Shown here one piece after another: positions 18,097 to 26,510 of a stretch of DNA of 28,686 nt (the first letter of the stretch is position 1; each line of letters begins with the position of its first letter). The notes under the pieces are model-generated. The model was not told the DNA's origin. It made no database searches and was given only the letters and a program-made list of their open reading frames with translations. The translations under genes and the position numbers were made by a program. The DNA is from Paramicrosporidium saccamoebae (Eukaryota > Rozellomycota): assembly GCA_002794465.1 (NCBI GenBank), contig MTSL01000037.1, positions 1-28,686 on the forward strand, in the 5' to 3' direction.

Positions 18097-19845
18097 TTAC
18101 GCAAAGAGCGATTCGGTCGTCTTGGGGGTAAAAGGACGCGGGCCACGTCTTGGGATTTGCATTTCAAATCCCATCTCATTCAGCTTTTTCAGATTGTAAT
18201 CGTGGATCAGCTGTCTGCGATCCTTCATCGTCTTTACCACTCCACGCAGCTCCTCTCCGTCTCCTTGCGCAATTAGAGACGAGAGATAATAGTTCCGATG
18301 GTTGTTTTGCAGTGGATTTGGCGATTCTACCAGACGACGGTAAATCTCAATGCAGGCACCATTATCTTGACGAGAACGCACAGCACGCATCAACAACTCA
18401 TAAGTGTGTCCGTTCGGGGCCACACCATTCTGTTCCATGTGCAGGACAATCTGACGAAACTCGGAATTGGCATTCAAACAGAGCGAGGCCAGACTGTCAA
18501 CAGTGATGGTCAGGGGAGTGGGGCTGATAATCTTGGCCACGCTGGACTTGAAGCTTCCCGGAACAAGACGATCCAAGAAGGCCTGCAAGACGGCATTGTA
18601 CAGCGACACATCCAACTTTTTCCCGGATCCTTCGCCGGCAAAGGTCTCAATCAGCTTTGTGGCCCGTCCTTGGTCATTGCGGGCAAATAGCTTGAACAGG
18701 TTGGCAAAATCCACTGGCTCTGATGGGTATCCGAGACTTGCAAAGTACTCGAGCACCACAGGCGCTGTCAACAGCTCTGCCGACGTGTAGTAATAGTTGA
18801 CAAATGTGTTGGCAGTGACATTGTTAGGCTTGCACTTGTCGCTCGTCTTCATCGTGTCCAGCATCTTCAAGGCCTTGTCAATCTGACCTGCATGCAAATA
18901 CCCATTGATCATGGTGTTGCAGGCTACATCGTGCATTCCATATAGCTTGTTCATGTCGCGGAAACAATGTTCTGCATCATCCACACGACGCAAATACACC
19001 AATGAGCCGATGCGGTAAATGTATGAAGACTGATCAGCCAAATTGTTCAGCACCATTCGGGAAAAGAGCACATCAGCACGATCATCAAGACCACAGCGCG
19101 GAAGAGTGTAAAGCATCTTGTTGTAATAGTACGTGCTGGGTTGGATTCCGCGTTTCTCCATCGTCACCGCCAGATTAATCAATAATCCTCCCTGCTGGAG
19201 ACCGCTCAGTCCCAGAGCCATGTCGTCATAGAATGAGACGGGCAGCTCAATTCCCTCCTGCTTCATCGTATCCAGAATTCCCTTCATGGGCTCATAGAAT
19301 GTCGTATGATTCAGTGTCTCTGAGGAATTGGGTGCATCTCCGAAACGTTGAAGCTCTTCGCCAAACAACAGACGGATCTCACGGACACGCAGAGTACGAC
19401 GTCCGCTTCTCAGCACAGAGCCGTAAATCTCGGCAGTAGGCGCTACTCCAGCCTTGCGAAGCATATTTAACGCTTCGGAGCTGTTGACAAAATCACGATT
19501 ATCTGCCAGAATTTTAAAGACTTGCTCAATTTCTGCTACTGGTGCCGCACTGCCCTTTTCCAAAAGCTCCCCTAGGGTGGCCATCAGTTTCTCTGATGGG
19601 ATTTCGGGTTGGAAGCGTGCCTCCCGTTCGTTAACCTCCACTGGAGCAGATGTTATTCCCAATGACTCATTAATGGTCATGGTCGGCTGCGAGTCTAGAG
19701 TGGCGAGGGAGGGGTGGAAGGCGCGGGTGGGAGTCCAGCTCGGGAATGACGCCACTGGGTGTACTGTCGGATAGCTTATAGGTGCGATGCAGCGAGTGAG
19801 GAGGGCGGGACGCACGAGGCGCGATACATTACGAATGAAAACCAT
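18097..19845 (-). CDS. Mitochondrial pentatricopeptide-repeat (PPR) protein
   Basis: Probable mitochondrial RNA-binding protein acting in organellar RNA processing or translation. The start is the ATG at 19843-19845, giving 582 residues; the longer frame begins with a non-ATG codon. The first 25 residues ('MVFIRNVSRLVRPALLTRC') are basic, hydrophobic and without acids, a good matrix-targeting peptide. Degenerate PPR units are visible, for example 'YYYNKMLYTLPRCGLDDRAD', 'ACNTMINGYLHAGQIDKALK' and 'TYELLMRAVRSRQDNGACIE'. The C terminus is basic. I cannot assign it to a named family; a mitoribosome-associated or mRNA-stability factor is a guess. No introns. Confidence 0.8.
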   Translation of the reverse strand: MVFIRNVSRLVRPALLTRCIAPISYPTVHPVASFPSWTPTRAFHPSLATLDSQPTMTINESLGITSAPVEVNEREARFQPEIPSEKLMATLGELLEKGSAAPVAEIEQVFKILADNRDFVNSSEALNMLRKAGVAPTAEIYGSVLRSGRRTLRVREIRLLFGEELQRFGDAPNSSETLNHTTFYEPMKGILDTMKQEGIELPVSFYDDMALGLSGLQQGGLLINLAVTMEKRGIQPSTYYYNKMLYTLPRCGLDDRADVLFSRMVLNNLADQSSYIYRIGSLVYLRRVDDAEHCFRDMNKLYGMHDVACNTMINGYLHAGQIDKALKMLDTMKTSDKCKPNNVTANTFVNYYYTSAELLTAPVVLEYFASLGYPSEPVDFANLFKLFARNDQGRATKLIETFAGEGSGKKLDVSLYNAVLQAFLDRLVPGSFKSSVAKIISPTPLTITVDSLASLCLNANSEFRQIVLHMEQNGVAPNGHTYELLMRAVRSRQDNGACIEIYRRLVESPNPLQNNHRNYYLSSLIAQGDGEELRGVVKTMKDRRQLIHDYNLKKLNEMGFEMQIPRRGPRPFTPKTTESLFA

Positions 19846-20228
19846 TTGCGGGAGTAATGCAGCCAACGAAAAGTTCGTGCCCTGGCTACCTTTTCAAAAG
19901 TCCGCCAACCATGCATTGAGCATTAAGGGGTGACGATGGCTAGCTCTGAGTGATACGTGGTGAAATAAACATGGCAAGAGAATTCAGTGGCGAAAACCAA
20001 AATGATTGTCACTTTATCCATGTCGTAGCATTTTGACGCTATGCTGGAAGATTCCTAAAGTGGAATAATTGGCTGGGTATTTGTCGCTGTGAGAATGAAG
20101 GCGGAGGAGTTGGAGGTGAGAAATTGATAGATTGACGTCACAAGGCACCTATGTTTTGTATCTTCCCCGCGCCTCTACAAAGCTACAACAATATTACACA
20201 TTGAATTTCTATTCTCATCCATCATTAG
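19846..20228. other. Intergenic region upstream of the PPR gene, no gene seen
   Basis: This 383-bp gap lies between the PPR start and the kinase stop. It holds a perfect TGACGTCA palindrome at 20133-20140. No TATA box or RNA gene was recognised. Confidence 0.5.
20133..20140. promoter_or_regulatory. CRE/ATF-type palindrome TGACGTCA
   Basis: A perfect 8-bp match to the bZIP (CREB/ATF) site, 288 bp upstream of the PPR ATG and about 90 bp after the kinase stop. One 8-mer can occur by chance. Confidence 0.3.
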
Positions 20229-22078
20229 CTACAAATTACCGACAGTTTCGCCAATCTTTCCACTAACCCGAGGACTAAGCGACTCTAATCCAACCGGCTT
20301 CCCTTTGCCACGAATCGCATTCTTAATGGCCCGCGTTGCAAACACTGTCAGATTTAGTCTGGCCCAGTCCTCGTCCAAGAGGTCCCGTAAATCACCCACT
20401 GTGAGCAAATCTTCCGTCTTCAATTTGATCAGCCATTCATTGGCCTTTTCCACTGGACGATTGACCAGAGAGGCGACGTCTGAGATGAATTCTTCAATTA
20501 GACAATCATTGAGATATTCCTTGAGGGATGATTCTGAATCAAAGCTTTCTGAGGGTCTCAGATCCAAGTTGCTAACAGAAGTTCGTCTGTTTCCAGCCGA
20601 CAACAAGGCCACACTTGGACTTTCAACCGACACTGAAGCTACTCCTACCGGTTCAGAACGAATGAAACTCGTACCTCGTGCCAAAGAATCAGCATCATTA
20701 TCAAAGGTCCCGTGGCGCTGACGTGAGCGGCTGCGCGTGAGAGGCAACGAGATGGACGCAATAGTCTCATATTCAGATGGCACCCTTCGATGAGAGGACC
20801 GTTCCTCATTCCGTATAATATCCATGGGGGAGGACATTCCATGCTGCTCCTTGTTGTGGGAGGTCTTTACAATTTCACGTAAAATTCGATGAATCTCGTT
20901 ACAGACTAATCCCTGATATTTGGCACTCAGCACCTTTTCCTCAATCATCTCTTTGACAACATCCTCTGCAGTATCCATGTCCCGGTTGTATTCAAATTTT
21001 ATGGAATGCTTCTCCTGTCCCTTAAATAACACCTGCAGCTTGAGCTTTGTCTTGTTCTCAGCCGCCGACACAAGAATCACCTCTGGTTCTTCCAATAAAA
21101 AGGCATGTTCAGACAGCTTCTTGGCAGACCAACGATCATTCTCCGAGGCAAGACAGCTATTAATGACAGTGAGTATTTCCTTGTCATGCACCTTGACGAG
21201 ACATTCGGGCTTGACACCCTGCGAGACCTTTTTGTAAATCTGGGCGGCATTCTTGCATTCCGAGTATGGGTATTCGCCCGTGGACATTTCCAGCAGACAC
21301 ATTCCAAACGCATAAATGTCAACCTTTTCGTTATAGCCCTTTTCCTCGTACATCTCTGGCGCCATAAATTCAGGTGTTCCGATGACAGTGTATTTCTTGC
21401 CAAAACGCATCTTGGCCGTCCCCATATCGCCAATCTTCACCTCCCCATGCGATCCGTTTATAAAGATATTGTCGCACTTGATGTCGCGGTGGATGATGGG
21501 CGGGGAGTGCGAGTGCAAATAGATTAGTCCTTTGAGTATCTGTCGCGCCCAGCGCCGGATAATTTTAACATTCGGAGACTTTAGTTTCTTAATGTACCTA
21601 CAGCGTTAATATAGCGTTCATATAGCGGATGGCCTACTCTCGTAGAGTTCCTGATGTCATCAGCTCAGTGATAAATACAAACTCACCATTCGAGTACCAG
21701 GAATCATGGAATGTAATGATATTTGGATGACGCACCTTTTTCAAAATCTCCACCTCTTCGCTAAACTCATTAAACTCGGAGCGGGTGGTCTGGCAGCAAT
21801 TCCACGCTACCTCAATTCCCTCTTCTTTATCAATTGCCTTCCAAACAACCTTGTACGCCCCCTTGCCCAGTATTACATTCAACTACAAACTCAGCCCGTT
21901 CGATAATTGTTACTTTTCCATAGCGTCCATTAGGTCCGCCCCACTCCACAACACGCTCCGGCTCATGTGAGTGGCCCTTTTCATTTTCCTCTAGGTTGCG
22001 TTCCAGGCCATTCGGTTCGGCGACTGGTGCATCGTGGGGTTCTTGTTCACCTTTGGGGGTGCTCAGTGTCTTCTCCAT
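20229..22078 (-). CDS. WNK-type (with no lysine) serine/threonine kinase (3 exons)
   Basis: WNK kinases sense chloride and osmotic state and phosphorylate downstream kinases such as SPAK/OSR1 in animals; the target here is unknown. Exons on the minus strand: 21914-22078, 21638-21882 and 20229-21597, giving 592 residues. Introns are 31 nt (21883-21913) and 40 nt (21598-21637), both ending in TAG. The lysine usually found in beta-strand 3 is absent: the VAxK position reads 'VAWN' (N83), while K66 in 'GKGAYK' supplies the WNK-specific lysine. HRD is at 173-175. The DFG motif is DMG (194-196; WNK1 has DLG). T207 is at the position of the WNK1 activation serine, before '[15 protein letters not shown]'. 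An OSR1_C/PF-like domain follows ('[21 protein letters not shown]'). Near the C terminus is a SAM-like helical segment ('[19 protein letters not shown]'). Confidence 0.9.
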
Positions 22079-22205
22079 GGCCAATAAATACTGTGGATGG
22101 TGGACAGAGAGGGACGGGAACGAACCAAACAGCGTTCGCCTTTTGACTAGCTCTGATTAGTCCAAAACGGTCACATGCAATAACAAGGTTAATCTGTAAT
22201 ATTGG

Positions 22206-22838
22206 CTACACTAGTATGCCATAGTATTCCCTTTGTGCTGTAATAAATGAGCAACCGCTGGAAAGCTCCGGCCATTGCACAATAAACTTGTCAGAGAACA
22301 TGGTCATCAGTTTCCCCGAAAGCGACAGCTTTCTGGTCCGAGCAAAACTCTCAATGTAAACAATTTTTGACCTCTGTCTGAATCGAAACTATACCATTCA
22401 AGCGCAAAATCTAGAATCTTACAATCGAGACAATATATGCAGCAAAAGCAACACAGACACAAATCCCAGGTCCGTTGCATAAAATCTAATGCGTCAATTT
22501 CCTTGAGACTGACTGTACTAGGTCTATTTTTTCTGCCCACAATGTCCTGACACAATAGAATACAGTCCAGATTGTTGTGAATAGGGATGTAAAATATGAC
22601 TGTCCCACCTTTCTCGGTCTTGGCAAGTGCAACTTTGTGATCTCTCTGTTGTAACTTTGCCTGTAGCTATCGATCATCCGGAGTGCCAAATTGTCATCAT
22701 CGCACACAATAAAATGTGATGGCCTTAGGTCGCAATCCAGCTGCACGACCATTCTGAACATTTCTGCGGTATGCCCTCCTATCAATTATAGTCCATTGTC
22801 ACGGAAGCACCCGAGCCGAGCACTGCTGCTATCACCAT
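22206..22838 (-). CDS. ALG14: Alg14, membrane anchor of UDP-GlcNAc transferase (4 exons)
   Basis: Recruits Alg13 to the ER and helps add the second GlcNAc to dolichol-PP-GlcNAc in N-glycan synthesis. Exons on the minus strand: 22811-22838 (28 nt), 22519-22778, 22423-22485 and 22206-22388, giving 177 residues. Introns are 32 nt (22779-22810, weak GTGCTT donor), 33 nt (22486-22518) and 34 nt (22389-22422); all end in TAG. Splicing rebuilds 'VLGSGGHTAEMFRM', 'PRPRKVGQSYFTS', 'ILCNGPGICVCVAF', 'KIVYIESFARTRKLSLSGKL', 'FIVQWPEL' and the terminal 'YYGILV', all diagnostic of the family. An alternative acceptor 15 nt further on would remove five residues in frame. The protein is shorter than many homologues because the usual N-terminal membrane helix is reduced to nine residues. 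It starts 27 bp after the mL54 stop. Confidence 0.88.
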
Positions 22839-22865
22839 ACAATTCTCTATGATATAAGAAATCTA

Positions 22866-23222
22866 TTAAGCGCCAATCTCTTCATTATTCTGTCGGATAC
22901 GCATCTTATTTATCAGTCGCATCTCGGTGCGAGTAGGCAGTATGCCCTCTTTCTTGAAACGATAAGGATCGAGACGAGAGGGACGGACGGCCTCGGTGTG
23001 TAGCCATGCGGGGTATTCCGAGTCGGGAAGCGCAATGGGGTCCGGGCGACCGGCATAGACATTGACGTTTTTTAGTGGCTGGCCGATGGTGGCCGTGACA
23101 GTGACAACCTTCAAAGCTGCTGCCTTTTCCGCTTCGCGCACTAAAAATCATGTTGGAATGATAGGAATACAGGCATTGAGAGCCGCTTGCTTGGCAGAAA
23201 TGCTTGAAAATGCCCGAAGCAT
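22866..23222 (-). CDS. Mitochondrial large-subunit ribosomal protein mL54 (2 exons)
   Basis: Homologue of yeast Mrpl37/mL54, a small mitoribosome large-subunit protein. Exons on the minus strand: 23171-23222 and 22866-23140, giving 108 residues. The 30-nt intron (23141-23170, TAG acceptor, phase 1) separates an exon encoding a targeting-like start ('MLRAFSSISAKQAAL') from the body. Key family blocks are 'VNVYAGRPDPIALPDSEYP' and 'WLHTE', with a basic C terminus ('RLINKMRIRQNN'). RanGAP lies 198 bp upstream and Alg14 starts 27 bp downstream on the same strand. Confidence 0.85.
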
Positions 23223-23408
23223 TAGTGGCCGTGTACCAGGGATACGGATAAAGAGTCTCTAACCGTGAGAGTACTTCCCGAGAGGTATGGATCCGGAATA
23301 AATGATCTGTTAGTGAACGAGGGCACATCGTTATTAAAAATGTCCTTATAGACGACATTTACTCTTGAAATTAGTTTGTACCGGAACACTAACCATCCAC
23401 AAACAACA

Positions 23409-23414
23409 TTTATT
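23409..23414 (-). terminator. Poly(A) signal of RanGAP
   Basis: AATAAA on the minus strand, within 12 nt of the RanGAP stop codon. Confidence 0.5.
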
Positions 23415-23420
23415 GGAAAT

Positions 23421-25049
23421 TTAGTCCGTCTTTGCAATGTTCATGCGGGCAATTTCATCGGCCAAGTCTTCCTTCTCATCATCATCCTCATTATCGTCGT
23501 CAAGGGGTTCCTGGGTTTCAGCGTCCGATTCCTCGTCTTCACTGTAAAACTCCATATCACTCCAGTTATCAAGAATGTCGGCCCTCTGCTCTGTCTGTAA
23601 GGCCTCTTTGAGTGCATCGGCAGCGGTTCCAGTTGGATTGAAGCAATTTCCATTAAGCATCAGGACTTTGAGGCTAGTGAATTCGTGGAGATTCTTGGTG
23701 AGATGCTCAAGTCCCTGTTCGTCCATTTCGTTGTATTGAAGATTCAAAAGTTCGATGGGGCACTGGCTGGAGGCAAGACTGGTTATCACCATTTCACAAC
23801 CATCACTGCCAAGAAGACAGTCGCCGATATTCAGCACCTTCAAGGACTTTAGTTGTTTTAGGGCACGAGCAAATGCCTGAGACCCAGTGGAGGTAAAAGT
23901 ATTGTCTTGCAAATTCAGTTGGATGAGGGTGGGGTTGGCGGCAATTCCGTTTGAGAGTTCTGCAATTCCCTCGGGCCTGATGCCATTCTGAGGCAGAGCA
24001 ATTTCTTTCAATAGGCCGTGGGATTTAAAGGCCTCGCCCATAAGCGCTGACGATCCATTTTCGAGGCGGTTACGACCAATCTCTACACGACGCAGTGAAG
24101 ATTGTTTGCCAGCGTCAATGTTCAGCTTTTGGCAATTCAGCAAGGACTGGGCAATAATTTTCCCACCCTCAGGTCCAAGACCATTGTTGTTCAAAATCAA
24201 CTCTTGCAAGCCAGTGGCTTCTGAAAGCAGGACAGCAGCAGCCTTGGCACCAACGGGGCCAAATGCATTGTCACTATAATCAACCACCCTCAATGTGGAC
24301 TTGTTTTTCAATACCTGTCCAAATGCCTCTACAGCCACGTGCACCTCTTCCTTCATACGTCCGGTGAAACAGTCGTTCAGGTAAAATTCTTCAATGCTGT
24401 CACAACCAGCCAATGCCTCGGCGAGTGCCTTTGATGCATCAACGCCCAAAGTGTTTCCATTTAATTTGACCGTCTTCAATCCAGGATTGGCTTTGATCGT
24501 GGCGACATACTCAGCAACGTCGTCTGCACTGTTCAGCTTTAATTTTTGGTTAGCAATAGACAATTCTTGTAGGGCTGGCGCACTAGAGTCTTTTGACTCG
24601 TTCGTGGTTATAACTACTGGCTCGTCAGTGGCCACAACTATGGTTTCGCTGGTGACTGGAATGACTGCGTCGTCAGTTGTCACAACTACCATTTCGTCGG
24701 CTGGTAAGACTGGTGCTTCATCGGCGGATATAACCGCTGTTTCGTCGGCTGCCCCAAGTACTGTTTTGTCAGCGGGCATAACTGCCGTTTCATCGGTCGA
24801 CACAACTACTACTTCGTCAGCGGGCAAAACCACCACTTCCTTCTTGAGCGTCTCAACGACTACAGGCTTGTCGGTCTGGACTGATTCAGGAACCGTTGTA
24901 GACGCTTGCGATGGAGATGCCTCGTCCATGTTTCCACGCCCTACCTTACATTTACCAGCACACTTGCCAGAGTCTTTGCATGACTCTTTGGGAGTCTGTA
25001 CAGGTTGCTTGGCTTGCGACTTTGACGACTTGTTCAAGGAATTTCCCAT
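23421..25049 (-). CDS. Ran GTPase-activating protein (RanGAP) with an unusual N-terminal extension
   Basis: Stimulates GTP hydrolysis by Ran on the cytoplasmic side of the nuclear envelope, powering nuclear transport. 542 residues, no introns. The leucine-rich-repeat domain (about 160-490) starts with 'LQELSIANQKL' and holds the arginine finger in 'LNDCFTGRMKEEV' (R231). An acidic tail (about 500-535) is typical of RanGAPs. Ahead of the repeats is an extension of about 160 residues. It opens with 'MGNSLNKSSK', which fits a permissive N-myristoylation pattern (Gly2, Asn6), followed by three close cysteines (C24, C30, C34). Residues 68-150 form a degenerate repeat of 'PADE', 'VVV' and 'TDETAV' segments. 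Yeast Rna1 lacks such an extension. An alternative start at M41 would remove the glycine and cysteines. AATAAA begins 7 nt after the stop. Confidence 0.92.
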   Translation of the reverse strand: MGNSLNKSSKSQAKQPVQTPKESCKDSGKCAGKCKVGRGNMDEASPSQASTTVPESVQTDKPVVVETLKKEVVVLPADEVVVVSTDETAVMPADKTVLGAADETAVISADEAPVLPADEMVVVTTDDAVIPVTSETIVVATDEPVVITTNESKDSSAPALQELSIANQKLKLNSADDVAEYVATIKANPGLKTVKLNGNTLGVDASKALAEALAGCDSIEEFYLNDCFTGRMKEEVHVAVEAFGQVLKNKSTLRVVDYSDNAFGPVGAKAAAVLLSEATGLQELILNNNGLGPEGGKIIAQSLLNCQKLNIDAGKQSSLRRVEIGRNRLENGSSALMGEAFKSHGLLKEIALPQNGIRPEGIAELSNGIAANPTLIQLNLQDNTFTSTGSQAFARALKQLKSLKVLNIGDCLLGSDGCEMVITSLASSQCPIELLNLQYNEMDEQGLEHLTKNLHEFTSLKVLMLNGNCFNPTGTAADALKEALQTEQRADILDNWSDMEFYSEDEESDAETQEPLDDDNEDDDEKEDLADEIARMNIAKTD

Positions 25050-25526
25050 TTACCGCCCTGGCAATTCAACTTGCTCATATTGTTTCCGAGTCAAATGTTT
25101 TTGAAGCAAGCTTATACCCTTAAACATCACCATTAGATTTCACTTTACTTAACACGGGGGCTAAAAATATTCTTGGATTTTCCTTGTCCAGGTGAACAGT
25201 TAAGCAAAAGTTGAGACTGCCGCTAGAGTTGACCCAAACATCCATGTAATGACGCCAAATAAAAACCAGCACCCTTATTGCATAGCAGCGAGTCGTCTCT
25301 TGATGCTCTTACACCCTACATGTGGCCGTAAAATGCCGCGCTCGATTCCATAATAGCAACAAAAACTTGCGCTGCGGTCAGTGTGGGCGATGTTGATGTC
25401 AGCAATAGCAAAGGTGGGATAGAGTTCCAGATGATCTGAATTTTGATGCTTACAGCATGATTGTGGCCAAGAGTAATGCCTAGTGAATTGGCGCAGGAAA
25501 TACAGATGGTAAAGGGTACGACTAGA
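25050..25526. other. Intergenic region upstream of RanGAP, no gene seen
   Basis: This 477-bp gap lies between the RanGAP start and the DUF599 stop, both minus strand. No ORF, tRNA or convincing snoRNA was recognised. A weak C/D-box-like pair near 25391-25437 was considered and dropped. Confidence 0.5.
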
Positions 25527-26456
25527 TTATACGGGAGATGTTGGTTTGGATGTAGAAGGGGTTGCTTCTTGTTCAGACATGGTGGGGATAGTATTCTTTT
25601 CTAACTCCTTGACCATGGCAGCCTTTTCGAGTTTGACACAATCAAGCTCTCTTTCAACCATGGCAGCTTTTTCAGACTTGATAGGATCAGTCTCTCTTTC
25701 GATCATGGCAGCTTTTCTAGATTTAGCAAGATCAGCCTCCCTTTTGAGCGTGTCTGTCTCTCTTTCAGACATGGCAACCTCTTCAAATATAGGAGATGGA
25801 TGCGAATCAATAATGTATGGATCTGCTCTGTCCAAGTACCACAGATGCGGGATAAGGAGCAAGGTCAAGATTGTCGGAGGAAGGGGCCCGAATATCCACA
25901 GCACAAACAGAAAGGCAAGATAAAAGATTCGGGTCCCAGCCGTGTGAAAGTCGGCCCCTCTCCTAAGAATCTTTGCCACATATTGCGGAGTAAAGTGATG
26001 ACTCCTCGTCAAAGGTACTCCAAGCAAGTATCCAACATGATTTGATGCTCGCACACTCTGCATGTAGCAATAGAAAGCAACAGTAAAACACACGATTACA
26101 CCAAAAAACTTGTGGATCGGCCGCAGATAAGATGACGCCAACAAGTCCAATCCCAGCGGCCCATGGATATGAATCGTATTGATAAGGTATGCAGCCGTCA
26201 CAGCGCTCAGCGTAAGCGAAGTGGATGCTAGCAGGGATGACGACATGAGTGTATTCCTTATCGTCTGAATTGCCAGCAATTCCTTCCCCTCCTGCATCAC
26301 GGCCTGGCACCACAGTAATCTTGCCTCGTGATTGTGGCCCACCGTGGTATACATCGGCCGTCTTTTATATCGCTGCCAAAAGTACAGATGGTAGAGAACA
26401 TATGCCAAGAACGAACAGCCCACCAGCACGGGCTCTAAAACATCACCAACGACCAT
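25527..26456 (-). CDS. DUF599-family multi-pass membrane protein with a repeated charged tail
   Basis: Function unknown. The start is the ATG at 26454-26456 (309 residues); the longer open frame runs into the divergent acyltransferase and is rejected. Membrane segments lie at about 5-28, 75-100, 120-145 and 190-225. 'TTVGHNHEARLLWCQAVM', 'LAIQTIRNTLMSSSLLA', 'RSHHFTPQYVAKILRRGADF' and 'FVLWIFGPLPPTILTLLL' match the DUF599 family known from plants, bacteria and some fungi. The C-terminal tail (about 235-300) is charged and probably coiled-coil, with 15-residue repeats 'KAAMIERETDPIKSE' encoded by 45-bp repeats. It shares a 54-bp divergent intergenic region with the acyltransferase gene, which suggests co-regulation but does not prove a shared function. 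Confidence 0.78.
   Translation of the reverse strand: MVVGDVLEPVLVGCSFLAYVLYHLYFWQRYKRRPMYTTVGHNHEARLLWCQAVMQEGKELLAIQTIRNTLMSSSLLASTSLTLSAVTAAYLINTIHIHGPLGLDLLASSYLRPIHKFFGVIVCFTVAFYCYMQSVRASNHVGYLLGVPLTRSHHFTPQYVAKILRRGADFHTAGTRIFYLAFLFVLWIFGPLPPTILTLLLIPHLWYLDRADPYIIDSHPSPIFEEVAMSERETDTLKREADLAKSRKAAMIERETDPIKSEKAAMVERELDCVKLEKAAMVKELEKNTIPTMSEQEATPSTSKPTSPV
25606..25785 (-). repeat. 45-bp codon-aligned tandem repeats in the DUF599 tail
   Basis: The + strand octamer CATGGCAG occurs at 25614, 25659 and 25704, exactly 45 bp apart. A fourth CATGGCA at 25770 is 66 bp further on. Each full unit encodes 15 residues of the form KAAM-x-ERE-x-D-x-x-K-x-E. The spacings are multiples of three. Confidence 0.85.
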
Positions 26457-26510
26457 AACTAATTTTCCTAATTTGGAAGTAATCTTCTGGGCTGGGCCCC
26501 GGGGGACAGG
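26457..26510. promoter_or_regulatory. 54-bp divergent promoter region
   Basis: This is the only non-coding DNA between the ATG of the DUF599 gene (minus) and the ATG of the acyltransferase (plus). It runs from an AT-rich left half to a GC-rich GGGCCCCGGGGG right half. No TATA box was seen. Both 5' leaders and both core promoters must fit here or extend into the opposite gene. Confidence 0.55.

Noticed and set aside
22906-23358. 150-codon minus-strand ORF overlapping mL54
   Set aside because: It overlaps the mL54 coding exon in another frame, and its upstream part (about 23223-23358) has no recognised family. A missed small exon cannot be fully excluded.
25391-25437. C/D-box snoRNA candidate (TGATGT ... 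CTGA)
   Set aside because: The C box is imperfect, there is no terminal stem, and no guide match could be tested.
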